NCBI RefSeq assembly: GCF_001431725.1
Contig: NZ_CP013106.1
Coordinates: forward strand, 4,030,001-4,094,000
DNA length: 64,000 bases
Origin: Halomonas huangheensis
GTDB lineage: Bacteria > Pseudomonadota > Gammaproteobacteria > Pseudomonadales > Halomonadaceae
Direction: 5' to 3'
Position numbers and translations under genes: made by a program. The first letter of the stretch is position 1. The number at the start of each line of letters is the position of its first letter. The notes beneath the pieces were generated by a model, which saw only the letters and a list, made by a program, of their open reading frames with translations, had not been told where the DNA came from and did not search any database. Positions 33,937-43,081 of the stretch are shown here, piece after piece.

Positions 33937-34488
33937 ATGGCCAATATCTGCGTCTATCTCGGTTCACGCCGGGGCGAGAACCCCGACTTCATGGCCGCAG
34001 CACGACATTTCGGCCAATGCCTCGCCGAGCGTGGCCATGGTCTGGTCTATGGTGGTGCCAGCGTCGGCCTGATGGGCGCGCTGGCGGATGCCACCATGGC
34101 CGCGGGAGGCGAGGTGATCGGCGTCATGCCGCACCACCTGATCGAGCGCGAGCAGGCGCACCATGGCCTGACGCAGTTGATCCGCGTCGCCAATATGCAC
34201 GAGCGCAAGTCGCAGATGGCCAGCCATGCCGATGCTTTTGTGATGCTTCCCGGCGGCATCGGTACTTTCGAGGAATTCTTCGAGAGCTGGACCTGGCGTT
34301 ATCTGGGTCTGCATGACAAACCCATCGGCGTGCTGGATACCGCTGGCTTCTATCGCCCACTGCTGGATTTTCTGGATTCCACCGTCGCTCAGGGGTTTCT
34401 CAACGCCGATACCCGAGCCGCAGTGGTCAGCGCCACAACACCGGAAACCCTTCTCGACCAACTCGAAGCGGCACTGCTTCCTGCATAA
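33937..34488 (+). CDS. LOG family protein (Rossmann fold, TIGR00730 type)
   Basis: The 183 residues start MANICVYLGSRRGENP and carry LVYGGASVGLMGALADA, the catalytic ERKSQM motif and PGGIGTFEEFFE. LOG proteins hydrolyse nucleoside 5'-monophosphates to base and ribose 5-phosphate, and some act on cytokinin ribotides. In this setting nucleotide salvage is the likely role. ACAGGAG precedes the start. Confidence 0.93.
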   Translation: MANICVYLGSRRGENPDFMAAARHFGQCLAERGHGLVYGGASVGLMGALADATMAAGGEVIGVMPHHLIEREQAHHGLTQLIRVANMHERKSQMASHADAFVMLPGGIGTFEEFFESWTWRYLGLHDKPIGVLDTAGFYRPLLDFLDSTVAQGFLNADTRAAVVSATTPETLLDQLEAALLPA

Positions 34489-34514
34489 ACCCCATTCCCC
34501 CTCAGGAGTTGTCC

Positions 34515-35495
34515 ATGTACGCAACCGTCGTCGCTGAAGACTCGCTCCACTGGCAGAGTATCGAGGATCTGCCAGCCCCTGAAGGTCGCGAAGTACACAT
34601 CGCGGTGGCCTGGGCCGGAGTCAACCGTGCTGACCTGATGCAACGGGCCGGGCAATACCCACCGCCACCCGGAGCGTCATCGACTCTCGGATTGGAAGTC
34701 AGCGGCACCGTCGTAGACTGCGGCCCCGAAGTGAGCAGCGTCAAGCCGGGAGACCAGGTCTGCGCGCTGCTTGCCGGTGGCGGCTATGCCGAACGTGTCT
34801 GTGTCGATGAGCGCCAGTTGATGCCGCTACCAAACGGCCTGTCGCTGCAGGATGCCGCCGCGCTACCCGAAGTCTATGCCACCGCATGGCTCAACCTGTT
34901 CATGGAAGGCGCCCTGCAACCGGGAGAGCGCGTGCTTCTGCATGCTGCTGCCAGTGGCGTAGGCACAGCGGCTATTCAGCTCTGCCGCCATTTCGGCTAT
35001 CCCTGCTTCGTTACCGTGGGCAGTGATGACAAGGTAGAGCGTTGCCTGGCGTTAGGGGCTGATGCTGGCTGGAACCGCCATCAGGGCAGCTTCAGCGAAG
35101 CCGTGAAACACTGGGGAGAAGCCAATCTGATTCTCGATCCCGTCGGGGCCAGCTACCTGGCCGACAACCAACGAGTGCTGGCAGCCGACGGGCGCATGGT
35201 GGTGATCGGTCTTATGGGCGGGCGTTCAGCTGAACTGGATTTTGGCCGTTTGCTGATGAAGCGACAGCGCATTATCGGTTCGACACTGCGGGCGCGTTCT
35301 CCTCAGGCCAAAGGTGAGATTCTCGCTCAGCTCGTCGAGCACGTATGGCCAGCGCTGGAAAGCGGCAAGGTCAAACCGCTGATCGACGCCGAATGGCCCA
35401 TTGAACAGGCCAGTCGGGCACATGAACACGTCCAGGCGAATGCCAATATCGGCAAGGTACTGCTGAAGGTTGCTGCCACAGATAGCGGAGCTTGA
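34515..35495 (+). CDS. NAD(P)H quinone oxidoreductase, zinc-free MDR family
   Basis: A 326-residue medium-chain reductase without zinc ligands. It has WAGVNRADLMQRAGQYPPPPG, the nucleotide-binding LHAAASGVGTAAIQLCRHFG, and YLADNQRVLAADGRMVVIGLM, as in PIG3/TP53I3-type quinone reductases. The ATG at 34515 has AGGAG 6 bases upstream. It follows the LOG gene by 26 bases and converges on an exonuclease gene. Confidence 0.9.
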   Translation: MYATVVAEDSLHWQSIEDLPAPEGREVHIAVAWAGVNRADLMQRAGQYPPPPGASSTLGLEVSGTVVDCGPEVSSVKPGDQVCALLAGGGYAERVCVDERQLMPLPNGLSLQDAAALPEVYATAWLNLFMEGALQPGERVLLHAAASGVGTAAIQLCRHFGYPCFVTVGSDDKVERCLALGADAGWNRHQGSFSEAVKHWGEANLILDPVGASYLADNQRVLAADGRMVVIGLMGGRSAELDFGRLLMKRQRIIGSTLRARSPQAKGEILAQLVEHVWPALESGKVKPLIDAEWPIEQASRAHEHVQANANIGKVLLKVAATDSGA

Positions 35496-35504
35496 GAGCT
35501 GAGA

Positions 35505-36026
35505 TCAATCGTTGGAGGCGGTCAGTTCAAGGGTTCTAGCATAGGTCAGTTGCAATAACCGCGCGTCGTCACCGGCACGGTGGCGACGAATATTGCCTCG
35601 ATCAATAGTGCTTTCCTTGACGTCGCTCCACATCGCCATCTGCTCTTCATTGAGCAGACGGCGCAGGGCTTCAAGGCGGAATGCCGGCAGCATGCCGGCA
35701 TGGTGGAACAGCAGCGATAGCCAGGTATTGTCGTATCCCCAGCTGTCGCTGTAGGCGATGCCGATCTCGTGAAGTTCGTCGTTCAACCAGCGCGCCACAT
35801 GTCGCAGCGGGTAGCCTTCGCGCTCGAGCCGGGCGCGCGAGATACCATGCAGCAACTCCGCCTTGGCATCCCAGTGGGTCCACTCTTCCAGAGGCTGGAT
35901 GAGAAACGCACAGCAGCTTCCGTCAGCACGTGCAATGCCGATTTCGATAGGGTAACTACCGCGTCCAAATCCGGACGCTTCGATATCCAGCAGTGTCGGT
36001 AGCGCCACGAGCGGAGCAGTCCTCAA
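35505..36026 (-). CDS. DnaQ-like 3'-5' exonuclease
   Basis: A single DEDDh-type domain of about 173 residues. LLDIEASGFGRGSYPIEIG supplies the first D-x-E, SDSWGYDNTWLSLLF supplies the middle Asp, and HRAGDDARLLQL supplies the final His and Asp. It may trim RNA or DNA ends; the substrate is not clear. The start is uncertain: TTG at 36026 has no good ribosome site, and GTG at 36008 is an alternative. Confidence 0.78.
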   Translation of the reverse strand: MRTAPLVALPTLLDIEASGFGRGSYPIEIGIARADGSCCAFLIQPLEEWTHWDAKAELLHGISRARLEREGYPLRHVARWLNDELHEIGIAYSDSWGYDNTWLSLLFHHAGMLPAFRLEALRRLLNEEQMAMWSDVKESTIDRGNIRRHRAGDDARLLQLTYARTLELTASND

Positions 36027-36144
36027 GATAGCGGCCAGACGGTGAATCGAGGCCGACGCAAAATCTCACCGAGAGGGCTACCACAGACGGCGACCCTACC
36101 CCTATTGCGGGGTTGCTGTACGAGAACTCAGCGAGTACTGAGCT

Positions 36145-36654
36145 CTAGTGTCGCCGCTGGCCACCAGCGTTGTCCAGCGAGGTATCATGCTGCGCCCCAG
36201 CAAGATGTGCCCAGTAATCGGCGCGCTCGACATCTACCGGCAGTGACAACTCGCCATGTCGATAGGCACGCTCCAGGCGCGCAGCAGCCAACGCATGGCC
36301 GGCTTCTCCCGCACGCGCATACCAGGTCACGGCATGATCGAAGCGGCATGGATACAGGGCACAGCCAAACTCATGAATCTGGCCAGCCTGATACTGGGCA
36401 CGCACATCGCCACCATGCGCTGCCTGAAGAACGTAACGCGCCCCACGTGCCTTGTCCTGAGGAGCACGCGCGCGGTGATAGAGCATATGACCGTAGAGCG
36501 ATAACGCTGCGGGGTGCCCCGCATCAGCGCAACGCTGGAACAGACGCATGGTCAGCTTCTGGGTACGTGGCGAACGCGGAAGCCAGCGAGTGTGAAACAG
36601 CTGCTGGGCCAGATGATATTCGAGCCGCGTCTTGAGTGACGATGCCTGCTGCAT
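36145..36654 (-). CDS. Sel1-like repeat protein
   Basis: A protein of about 169 residues with at least three Sel1/TPR-like repeats: LFQRCADAGHPAALSLYGHM, LQAAHGGDVRAQYQAGQIHE and YARAGEAGHALAAARLERAY, each with the A-x-x-G-x-x-x-A spacing. Such proteins mediate protein contacts. I take the ATG at 36654 with AAGG 9 bases upstream; longer starts exist. No signal peptide is present with this start. Confidence 0.8.
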   Translation of the reverse strand: MQQASSLKTRLEYHLAQQLFHTRWLPRSPRTQKLTMRLFQRCADAGHPAALSLYGHMLYHRARAPQDKARGARYVLQAAHGGDVRAQYQAGQIHEFGCALYPCRFDHAVTWYARAGEAGHALAAARLERAYRHGELSLPVDVERADYWAHLAGAQHDTSLDNAGGQRRH

Positions 36655-36989
36655 GGCAACCAACCTTGAATTCTCGGAAAAAAAGCCAGCTATAGATCTC
36701 ATTGCTTCGCAAGCGCGTCTGCGCACATTTTGTAGTACATCAGACTCATCTCCGCGCTAACGGGGTCGCAAGCATACGCTTGGGTTTACAAGGACTCAAC
36801 CCCCGTAATGACGCGCTTCAACCCAGGGCAACAGCATCGTCGCAAGGCATTTTCGCTGCAATGCAGTGTAGAACAGGTCTAGAGGCATCTGATACACATA
36901 TTCAGCTGATATACTTAGCCTTGTCATTTAACGTGATGACCGCTCTGGTCTTCATGTACGAAACCACCATCAAGAGCCAGGAAGCCATT
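36655..36989. other. Divergent spacer between the Sel1 gene and tas
   Basis: These 335 bases should contain both promoters. Codons in frame with tas run upstream through most of it but look non-coding. No palindrome stands out. Confidence 0.5.
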
Positions 36990-38021
36990 ATGCAGACTCG
37001 TCCGTTAGGTCAGACCGGCATGGAAGTCAGCCGCCTGTGCCTCGGCACCATGACCTTTGGTGAGCAGAACACCGAAAGCGAAGCCCATGAGCAACTCGAC
37101 CGGGCCGTCGCCTTTGGCATCAACTTCATCGACACGGCTGAAATGTACCCGGTGCCGCCGACCGCTGACACCCAGGGGCGCACCGAACAATACATCGGCA
37201 GTTGGCTGAAGCAACGTGGTGTACGTGACGATGTGATCCTGGCCACCAAGATCGCCGGACCGGGAATGGCCCATATACGTGATGGCTCGCGACTGACGCG
37301 TGAGCACATCCATGCAGCCATCGATACCAGTCTGAAACGCCTGCAGACCGATTATGTCGACCTCTACCAGTTGCATTGGCCGGACCGCCAAACCAATTTC
37401 TTTGGTCGTCTTGGCTACACCTGGAGCCAGGATGAGGATGCCACCTTGCTGGAGGAATCCCTGTCGGCACTCAAGGAGTTGGTAGATGCCGGCAAGGTCC
37501 GCGCTATAGGTCTATCCAACGAGACACCCTGGGGAGTGATGCACAGCCTGCAGCTCGCGGAACGCCTCGGCATTCCGCGGGTGGCTTCTGTGCAGAACCC
37601 CTACAGTCTTCTCAACCGCAGCTACGAGATCGGTCTGGCCGAAATCGCACAACGGGAAGGCGTTGGCCTGTTGGCCTACTCACCACTGGCGTTCGGGGTG
37701 CTCTCCGGCAAGTACCTTGATGGTGCGCGTCCCCCCAAGGCACGCCTGACGCTCTATGAGCGCTTTCAGCGCTACAACACGCCCCTTGCCGAACGCGCCA
37801 CTCGTGCCTATGTCGAGTTGGCCCGGGATCATGGTCTTGATCCCGCGCAGATGGCGCTGGCGTGGGTCAACTCACGTCCATTTCTGACCAGCAATATCAT
37901 CGGCGCAACCACCATGGAACAGCTGGAAAGCAACCTCGCCAGTGAGGCTCTGACGCTATCGGACGAGGTGCTGGAGGCCATCGACGCCATTCACACCGAG
38001 ATCCCCAACCCCAGCCCCTGA
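36990..38021 (+). CDS. tas: Aldo/keto reductase Tas
   Basis: The 344 residues (E. coli Tas has 346) start MQTRPLGQTGMEVSRLCLGT and carry GTMTFGEQN, DTAEMYPVPP, LDLYQ-type VDLYQLHWPDR and QNPYSLLNRSYEIGLAEI. AKR catalytic Asp, Tyr, Lys and His are in place (DTAEMY, ATKIAG, LHW). Tas is an NADP-dependent oxidoreductase whose natural substrate is unsettled. The ATG at 36990 lies 7 bases after AGGA. Confidence 0.93.
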   Translation: MQTRPLGQTGMEVSRLCLGTMTFGEQNTESEAHEQLDRAVAFGINFIDTAEMYPVPPTADTQGRTEQYIGSWLKQRGVRDDVILATKIAGPGMAHIRDGSRLTREHIHAAIDTSLKRLQTDYVDLYQLHWPDRQTNFFGRLGYTWSQDEDATLLEESLSALKELVDAGKVRAIGLSNETPWGVMHSLQLAERLGIPRVASVQNPYSLLNRSYEIGLAEIAQREGVGLLAYSPLAFGVLSGKYLDGARPPKARLTLYERFQRYNTPLAERATRAYVELARDHGLDPAQMALAWVNSRPFLTSNIIGATTMEQLESNLASEALTLSDEVLEAIDAIHTEIPNPSP

Positions 38022-38055
38022 CAGTCCTCACTCAACAAGGACTATCGCCTCTATG

Positions 38056-38075
38056 GCCCCGGCCTTTGCCGGGGC
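38056..38075 (+). terminator. Terminator-like hairpin 1 after tas
   Basis: GCCCCGGC, loop CTTT, GCCGGGGC, followed by TTGTTGCATT. A second, near-identical hairpin follows at 38112-38131. Confidence 0.7.
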
Positions 38076-38111
38076 TTGTTGCATTCATCTACAACACCTA
38101 TCACATCCATA

Positions 38112-38131
38112 GCCCCGGCCTCAGCCAGGGC
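38112..38131 (+). terminator. Terminator-like hairpin 2 after tas (duplicate)
   Basis: GCCCCGGC, loop CTCA, GCCAGGGC, followed by TTGTTACA. It has one mismatch in the stem and repeats the preceding hairpin and its flanks (ATAGCCCCGGCC, GGGCTTGTT) 56 bases on. Confidence 0.65.
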
Positions 38132-38215
38132 TTGTTACAATGGCGGCACAGCACTTTTTCACCACCTGTTATCTACCGTCGATGACATACAGCCGCTTAT
38201 CAGGGGAGCCTGTTG

Positions 38216-38992
38216 ATGCTCAGCGTTATTTCGCCAGCCAAGACGCTGGACTTCGAGACACCTGCAACTACCGAGACCTACACGCAACCCGATTATCTCG
38301 ATAACAGCCAACAGCTGATCGATATCCTGCGTGATTACAGCCCGGCTCGAATATCCGAGCTGATGGGGGTCAGTGACAAGATCGCCGGACTCAATGCCGC
38401 GCGCTTCGCTGAATGGCAGACGCCGTTCACCCGCGATAATGCCAAGCAGGCCGCCCAGGCTTTTCAGGGGGATGTCTATGTGGGACTGGAGGCCGATACC
38501 TTCAGCGACGACGATAACGCCTTCGCCCAGCAGCACCTGCGCATCCTTTCGGGGCTCTATGGTCTGCTGCGCCCGCTGGATCTGATTCAGCCCTACCGCC
38601 TGGAAATGGGTACTCGTCTGCAGAACGCCGCCGGCAAGGACCTCTACGCGTTCTGGCAGGAGACTCTGACCGAGGACCTGGACAAGGCCGTGGCCAACAG
38701 CGGTTCATCCGTGCTGGTCAACCTGGCCTCCAATGAATACTTCAAGGCCATCGCCCCACGCAAGCTCAAGGCCGACGTGGTGACGCCGGTATTCAAGGAC
38801 CTCAAGAACGGTCAGTACAAGATCATCAGCTTCTATGCCAAGAAGGCCCGTGGCCTGATGGCGGCCTGGATGATCCGTGAACGACTCGACGACCGCGAAG
38901 GGCTCAAGGACTTCGATGTCGCCGGCTATCGCTTCAACGCCGCACAGTCCGAGGGCAATACGCTGGTGTTTACCCGCGATACCCCGGCGTAA
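38216..38992 (+). CDS. yaaA: Peroxide stress protein YaaA
   Basis: YaaA limits intracellular iron and DNA damage during peroxide stress. The 258 residues begin [17 protein letters not shown] and carry [47 protein letters not shown] and [15 protein letters not shown], all hallmarks. GGGGAG lies 7 bases before the ATG at 38216. Confidence 0.95.
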   Translation: MLSVISPAKTLDFETPATTETYTQPDYLDNSQQLIDILRDYSPARISELMGVSDKIAGLNAARFAEWQTPFTRDNAKQAAQAFQGDVYVGLEADTFSDDDNAFAQQHLRILSGLYGLLRPLDLIQPYRLEMGTRLQNAAGKDLYAFWQETLTEDLDKAVANSGSSVLVNLASNEYFKAIAPRKLKADVVTPVFKDLKNGQYKIISFYAKKARGLMAAWMIRERLDDREGLKDFDVAGYRFNAAQSEGNTLVFTRDTPA

Positions 38993-39005
38993 GACATATC
39001 CTCGC

Positions 39006-39587
39006 TCAGGGCATCAACCGCAGTGGACGCCTTGAGCGGGGTTTGAGTAACCGATGGTGGACCTCACGGAAGATGGCGTCGTCGCAACGCTCAAGCCATT
39101 CGTAGGCCACCATGTCGGCACTTACCGCGACACCTCCCGCCTGCACCAGTCGATCACGAGCCAACCGCGCCTCATCCATGCGCCGACTGACACAACCTTC
39201 GACCAACCACAACACCTCGAAGCCTTGCTCACGCAGCCCCAGTGCGGTCTGCAATACGCAGATATGTGCCTCGGCACCAGCGATCACGATCTGAGTGCGT
39301 CCAGACTCACGCAGGGTGTCGATGACGCCTGGCTCACGACAGGCATTGAAATGGCACTTGATGAGGCGATGCGCCGATGCCGGTAGCGCCGCTGCCAGAC
39401 GTGCCTCCGTGGCCCCGAGACCTTTGGGATACTGTTCGGTGTACCACACCGGTACTTCCAGATGCTCGGCCACCGCCACCAGCCAGCTGATCTCCGTTAC
39501 CGCCTGATCCGCCCGCTCTATTACCGGCATCAGTCCGCTCTGAACATCGACGATCAACAATAGGCTGCGCTCGCGTTCGATCAACAT
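39006..39587 (-). CDS. Isochorismatase-like cysteine hydrolase
   Basis: A 193-residue hydrolase with the family triad: Asp14 in LLIVDVQ, Lys77 in RLIKCHFNAC and Cys110 in GAEAHICVLQTAL, with the cis-peptide A-E-A-H-I-C signature. The group includes nicotinamidase-like and YcaC-like enzymes; the substrate is unknown. The ATG at 39587 is preceded by AGGAAGGA, so the ATG five codons upstream is rejected. It converges on yaaA. Confidence 0.88.
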   Translation of the reverse strand: MLIERERSLLLIVDVQSGLMPVIERADQAVTEISWLVAVAEHLEVPVWYTEQYPKGLGATEARLAAALPASAHRLIKCHFNACREPGVIDTLRESGRTQIVIAGAEAHICVLQTALGLREQGFEVLWLVEGCVSRRMDEARLARDRLVQAGGVAVSADMVAYEWLERCDDAIFREVHHRLLKPRSRRPLRLMP

Positions 39588-39750
39588 GCCATCCTTCCTC
39601 ATATTTTTGTGTCCAGTGCCTTTCTATAAATCAAGTAAGGGATAGAATGGAGTGGTCTTCCTGTTCTCCTCGCTCCGGTACCCAGTCAGACAGACTCCGG
39701 GGCAGCCACTTCCACTCTTGACTCCCATTCCTACTCTGGAGATCCATTCA

Positions 39751-40620
39751 ATGCGAAACTTTTTCGCCATGCGCCATTTTATCGTGATGTTGCTGGTTGG
39801 CATGCTCGGTGCGGGCCTGGCCCTCGATACAGCGGAAGCCCGTCGCATGGGCGGCGGCAAGAGTGTCGGTAGCTTCTCCCGCCAGGCCGACCAGCCTTCG
39901 GCAACCCAATCCGCCGCCGCACGCCCCAATCAAGCGACACCGGGCACCGCACCACGCAAGGGCGGCTTCATGGGCGGTATGTTCGGTGGCCTACTTGCCG
40001 GAGGCCTGCTCGGCGCCCTGTTCTTCGGTGGCGCTTTCGATGAACTGCGCTTGATGGACATTCTGCTGATCGCTGGCGTAGCGTTCCTGCTCTTCAAGCT
40101 CTTTGCTCGACGCCGCACAGCGGCAGCGGCAGCGGCAGCGGCAGCTTCAGGACCACAACACAGCGAGTCACCTGACGCCATGTCCCGCCAACAGCATGAC
40201 AGCAATGCGTTTGGTATGCCGGGTAGCAGTGGAACGCCTACAGGCCCTGTCGCCGATCCCGAGTGGTTCGACCGCGAGCGCTTCCTCGGTGGTGCCAAGG
40301 AGCACTTCATGACGCTGCAGCGTGCCTGGGACAACAACGATCTGTCCGGGATTCAGGAATACGTAACCCCCGAGCTCTACAACCTGCTGCGCGAAGAACG
40401 TGCCAACCAGCCCGCCAACAACCGCACTGAGGTCATACATCTACTCGCGGAATTGGGTGGTGTCCGTGAATACGGTAACCAAGCCGAAGCGCGCGTACTG
40501 TTCCACGGTGTACTGGAAGAAAACGGCGAGAAGAACGAATTCAATGAAACCTGGCACCTGATCCGCGACCTGCGTGATGGCGCCCCCTGGTATGTACAAG
40601 GCATAGAGCAGAACGACTGA
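39751..40620 (+). CDS. Tim44-like domain membrane protein
   Basis: A 289-residue protein: signal or anchor segment (about 7-25, FIVMLLVGMLGAGLALDTAEA), a low-complexity Ala/Gln/Pro region, a glycine-rich double membrane segment (GGLLAGGLLGALFFGGAF, then LMDILLIAGVAFLLFKLFA), a poly-Ala tract and a C-terminal Tim44-like domain (FLGGAKEHFMTLQRAWDNND onward). The poly-Ala tract comes from a GCGGCA repeat (40120-40143). The bacterial family has an unclear role near the membrane. Confidence 0.87.
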   Translation: MRNFFAMRHFIVMLLVGMLGAGLALDTAEARRMGGGKSVGSFSRQADQPSATQSAAARPNQATPGTAPRKGGFMGGMFGGLLAGGLLGALFFGGAFDELRLMDILLIAGVAFLLFKLFARRRTAAAAAAAAASGPQHSESPDAMSRQQHDSNAFGMPGSSGTPTGPVADPEWFDRERFLGGAKEHFMTLQRAWDNNDLSGIQEYVTPELYNLLREERANQPANNRTEVIHLLAELGGVREYGNQAEARVLFHGVLEENGEKNEFNETWHLIRDLRDGAPWYVQGIEQND

Positions 40621-40645
40621 AACGGCAGCAACATGCCACAAGGAC

Positions 40646-40674
40646 AAACAGCCGGGCTTGATGCCCGGCTGTTT
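40646..40674 (+). terminator. Terminator after the Tim44-like gene
   Basis: AAACAGCCGGGC and GCCCGGCTGTTT make a perfect 12-bp stem with loop TTGAT and a TTT end, 25 bases after the stop. Confidence 0.85.
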
Positions 40675-40846
40675 GCGTCAAGCACGCATCAAGGGCGTTT
40701 ATTGAGCAGTCTCATTGCTACACGCTGGGCGTCCTCGTCCATGTCTTCGCCGACTTCGGCTGCACTTCCCATGGTGACAGACGCCTTGTCGCCTACATTT
40801 TGATGACCTCAGACAAGAACCTGGGCGGTAACCACTCTCTGGATAC

Positions 40847-40876
40847 AATACGGCCGGGCAAAAGCCCGGCCGTATT
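40847..40876 (-). terminator. Terminator after the acidic lipoprotein gene
   Basis: AATACGGCCGGGC and GCCCGGCCGTATT pair over 13 bp with a 4-base loop (TTTT on the minus strand), 40 bases past the stop of the minus-strand gene. Confidence 0.75.
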
Positions 40877-40916
40877 GGGTTCCCTCGGACCCAGCGCTGA
40901 ACGCTGGTTGGCGTAC

Positions 40917-41393
40917 TCAGTTGGTAGTTTCTTCTTCTGCAGATTCCTGCATGGAGTTGCCAGCATCTTCCATTGCCTGACCGGCATCATCCATGGCATC
41001 GCCAGCGGCATCGTCCATCGCCTGACCAGCATCCTCAGCAGTCTGCTGAGCGTCGTCAGCAGCTTCGTCCATGGCCTGTCCGGCATCATCAGCCATCTGG
41101 TCAGCTTCATTCATGGCATCATCAGCCGCCGCGCCCATCTCATCGCCAGCCTCATCAGCAGCTGCGGCAGCGTCATCGGCACTCTCGTCTACCGCTGCAC
41201 CAGCGTCGTCCATGGCTTCTTCGGCAGCATCACCCGCTTCTTCCATGGACTGTTCAGCTTCATTCGCAGACTCTTCCATGGACTGCTCAGCTTCATCTGC
41301 CGGGGCTTCATCCTTATCACAAGCAGCCAGGCCGCCAGCCATGAAGGCCATCAACATGGCCATACCTACCGTGCGCTTCATGTTCCCGTTCAT
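40917..41393 (-). CDS. Acidic, alanine-rich repeat lipoprotein
   Basis: A 158-residue lipoprotein. The signal (MAMLMAFMAGGLAAC) ends in a lipobox with Cys about 24. The rest is almost wholly Ala, Asp, Glu, Met and Gly in imperfect repeats such as DDAGQAMDEAADDAQQTAED and DAGQAMDDAAGDAMDDAGQA, predicted as long amphipathic helix. It has no aromatic residues after the signal and a strong negative charge. GGAGGA precedes the ATG at 41393. A role in the periplasm as a stress or surface protein is a guess; the family is not known to me. Confidence 0.82.
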   Translation of the reverse strand: MNGNMKRTVGMAMLMAFMAGGLAACDKDEAPADEAEQSMEESANEAEQSMEEAGDAAEEAMDDAGAAVDESADDAAAAADEAGDEMGAAADDAMNEADQMADDAGQAMDEAADDAQQTAEDAGQAMDDAAGDAMDDAGQAMEDAGNSMQESAEEETTN

Positions 41394-41898
41394 GACTATC
41401 TCCTCCTGAGACATTAGTCGAATGGATAGCCTAACCCTAGCTGCCACCAGCCGCTATGACCATCCTTTAACGTAACTTCGTGTAACGCGCCAAGCACACC
41501 TAAGTTTACTTGGCCCTTGCCAGCATCAAGTTTTCGATTCGGCACAACAACCTGCGTCGAAATGCGCAAACATGATAACTGTTGCAGCATAGCTCTCAGC
41601 CGACAATCCGGCAGCCCTCAAGGCGCGTTTTTTCGTTATTCAACAAACAGCAACTATTGGTCGCCCTCCCTTTGCTATCAGCAAGTTCCGACATTCCAGC
41701 GGAACTTTTCCCTTTGCCCCCATTACCTCGGCCTGGCTATACACCTGCGACATCCATGTGCGCTGGTTATCCGGGGGACCAACCCATACCCGCACTTGCT
41801 GCTTCACATCGGCTTTCGGGCTTTCAGCACCTCTCCAAAACGCATTCTGCCCTTGCTGAGACCGTCAATCGCTAACTTGAACCTTAGTCTTAGTGCCG

Positions 41899-41927
41899 TT
41901 GACCAAGCATTTCTGCTGGACTAGCTT
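41899..41927 (+). promoter_or_regulatory. Promoter of the polyol operon
   Basis: TTGACC at 41899-41904 and TAGCTT at 41922-41927 have a 17-base spacer. Transcription would start near 41934, inside the palindrome that follows. Confidence 0.6.
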
Positions 41928-41932
41928 GCATG

Positions 41933-41950
41933 AATGTTGACGTTAACATT
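41933..41950. promoter_or_regulatory. LacI-family operator of the polyol operon
   Basis: AATGTTGACGTTAACATT is an 18-base palindrome with only one symmetric pair broken and a central CG, the form bound by LacI/GalR proteins. It covers the predicted transcription start, so binding would repress. The LacI regulator gene at 49197 is the natural partner. Confidence 0.75.
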
Positions 41951-42066
41951 TCATCATCTGACGTCGCATGACTACGCGTGGATTGCCAAAGCTTTTCAGG
42001 TGAGGCAGGCCAACAACCGCATTACGGCCTCCGCCGACGATAGAACAACAACCCAGGAGCCCAGAG

Positions 42067-42999
42067 ATGAAATTTCATCAGCTGACATGCGCCACCACCC
42101 TTGCCTCCATCGCACTAAGCGGCACTCTGGCAGCCAGTACTGCCGTTGCTGCGGATGAGCCGCTGAAGATCGGTATGTCCTTCCAGGAGCTGAACAACCA
42201 GTACTTCGTCACCATGCAGGAAGCGTTGGAGGAAGCGGCAGACAGCATCGGCGCCGAGCTGATCATCACCGATGCACGCCATGATGTGGCCAAGCAGGTC
42301 AATGATGTCGAGGACATGATCCAGCGCGATATCGATATCCTGCTGCTCAATCCCACGGATTCTGTAGGCGTCGAGACCGCGGTGCTGTCCGCCGAGCAGG
42401 CTGGCGTGACTACCATCGCCATCGATGCCCAGGCCAATGGCCCCATCGACGGCTTTGTCGGTTCGAAGAACTACGATGCCGGCTACAAGGCCTGTGAGTA
42501 CCTTGCCGATGCCCTTGGTGGCGAGGGTCAGGTCGCTCTGCTCGACGGCATTCCGGTGGTACCGATCCTGCAACGCATCGAGGGCTGTGAAGCCGCGCTG
42601 GGTGAGCATGAGGGTATCGAGATCGTCACCAAGCAGAACGGTCGTCAGGAACGTACCCACGCCATGACCGTCACCGAGAACATGATCCAGGCCAACCCGG
42701 AGCTGGACGGTATCTTCAGCGTCAACGACATCGGTTCGCTGGGCGCACTCATTGCCATCGATTCCAGTGGCAAGGACATCAAACTGGCCAGTGTCGACGG
42801 CCATCCGGAAGCCATTGCCGCCATCCAGCAGCCGGATTCGGCCTTTATCGCCACCTCGGCGCAGTATCCCCGCGACATGGTGCGCCTTGGCCTCGGCCTT
42901 GGGCTGGCCAAGCACTGGGGAGCCTCCACCGCTCCGGCGACAATTCCGATTGATGTCGAACTGATTGACCAGCAAAAGGCTGCCGACTTCAGCTGGTAA
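42067..42999 (+). CDS. Sugar/polyol ABC transporter, periplasmic binding protein
   Basis: A 310-residue RbsB-type receptor. The signal peptide ends near ASTAVAA (about residue 31). The mature start [20 protein letters not shown] is the periplasmic-binding-protein type 1 fold, with [17 protein letters not shown] and [15 protein letters not shown]. It delivers ligand to the permease and ATPase encoded next. The ligand is not readable, but the catabolic genes downstream point to a polyol or ketose. Confidence 0.92.
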   Translation: MKFHQLTCATTLASIALSGTLAASTAVAADEPLKIGMSFQELNNQYFVTMQEALEEAADSIGAELIITDARHDVAKQVNDVEDMIQRDIDILLLNPTDSVGVETAVLSAEQAGVTTIAIDAQANGPIDGFVGSKNYDAGYKACEYLADALGGEGQVALLDGIPVVPILQRIEGCEAALGEHEGIEIVTKQNGRQERTHAMTVTENMIQANPELDGIFSVNDIGSLGALIAIDSSGKDIKLASVDGHPEAIAAIQQPDSAFIATSAQYPRDMVRLGLGLGLAKHWGASTAPATIPIDVELIDQQKAADFSW

Positions 43000-43081
43000 T
43001 CGCGCCCACCAGGCGCAACGGCTCTTCCACTCCAGTTCAACCAGCACGCCACCCGACTCGGTGGCGTTCGAGGGTAGCCCC

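Larger units (their letters stand above)
41394..42066. other. Long intergenic region before the polyol locus
   Basis: A 673-base divergent spacer. Open frames at 41517-41924 and 41582-41875 look non-coding (Ser/Pro/Leu-rich, no ribosome site). Its right end holds the promoter and operator described separately. It is more AT-rich than the flanking genes. Confidence 0.55.

Noticed and set aside
40689..40772. 27-codon minus-strand frame (MGSAAEVGEDMDEDAQRV...)
   Set aside because: The acidic text looks protein-like, but it is short, its ribosome site is 11 bases off and an in-frame stop lies just upstream. It could be a remnant; not enough to call a gene.
41517..41924. Open frame of 135 codons in the spacer before the polyol locus
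   Set aside because: Ser/Pro/Leu/Cys-rich, no ribosome site, another open frame overlaps it, and the composition differs from real genes nearby.
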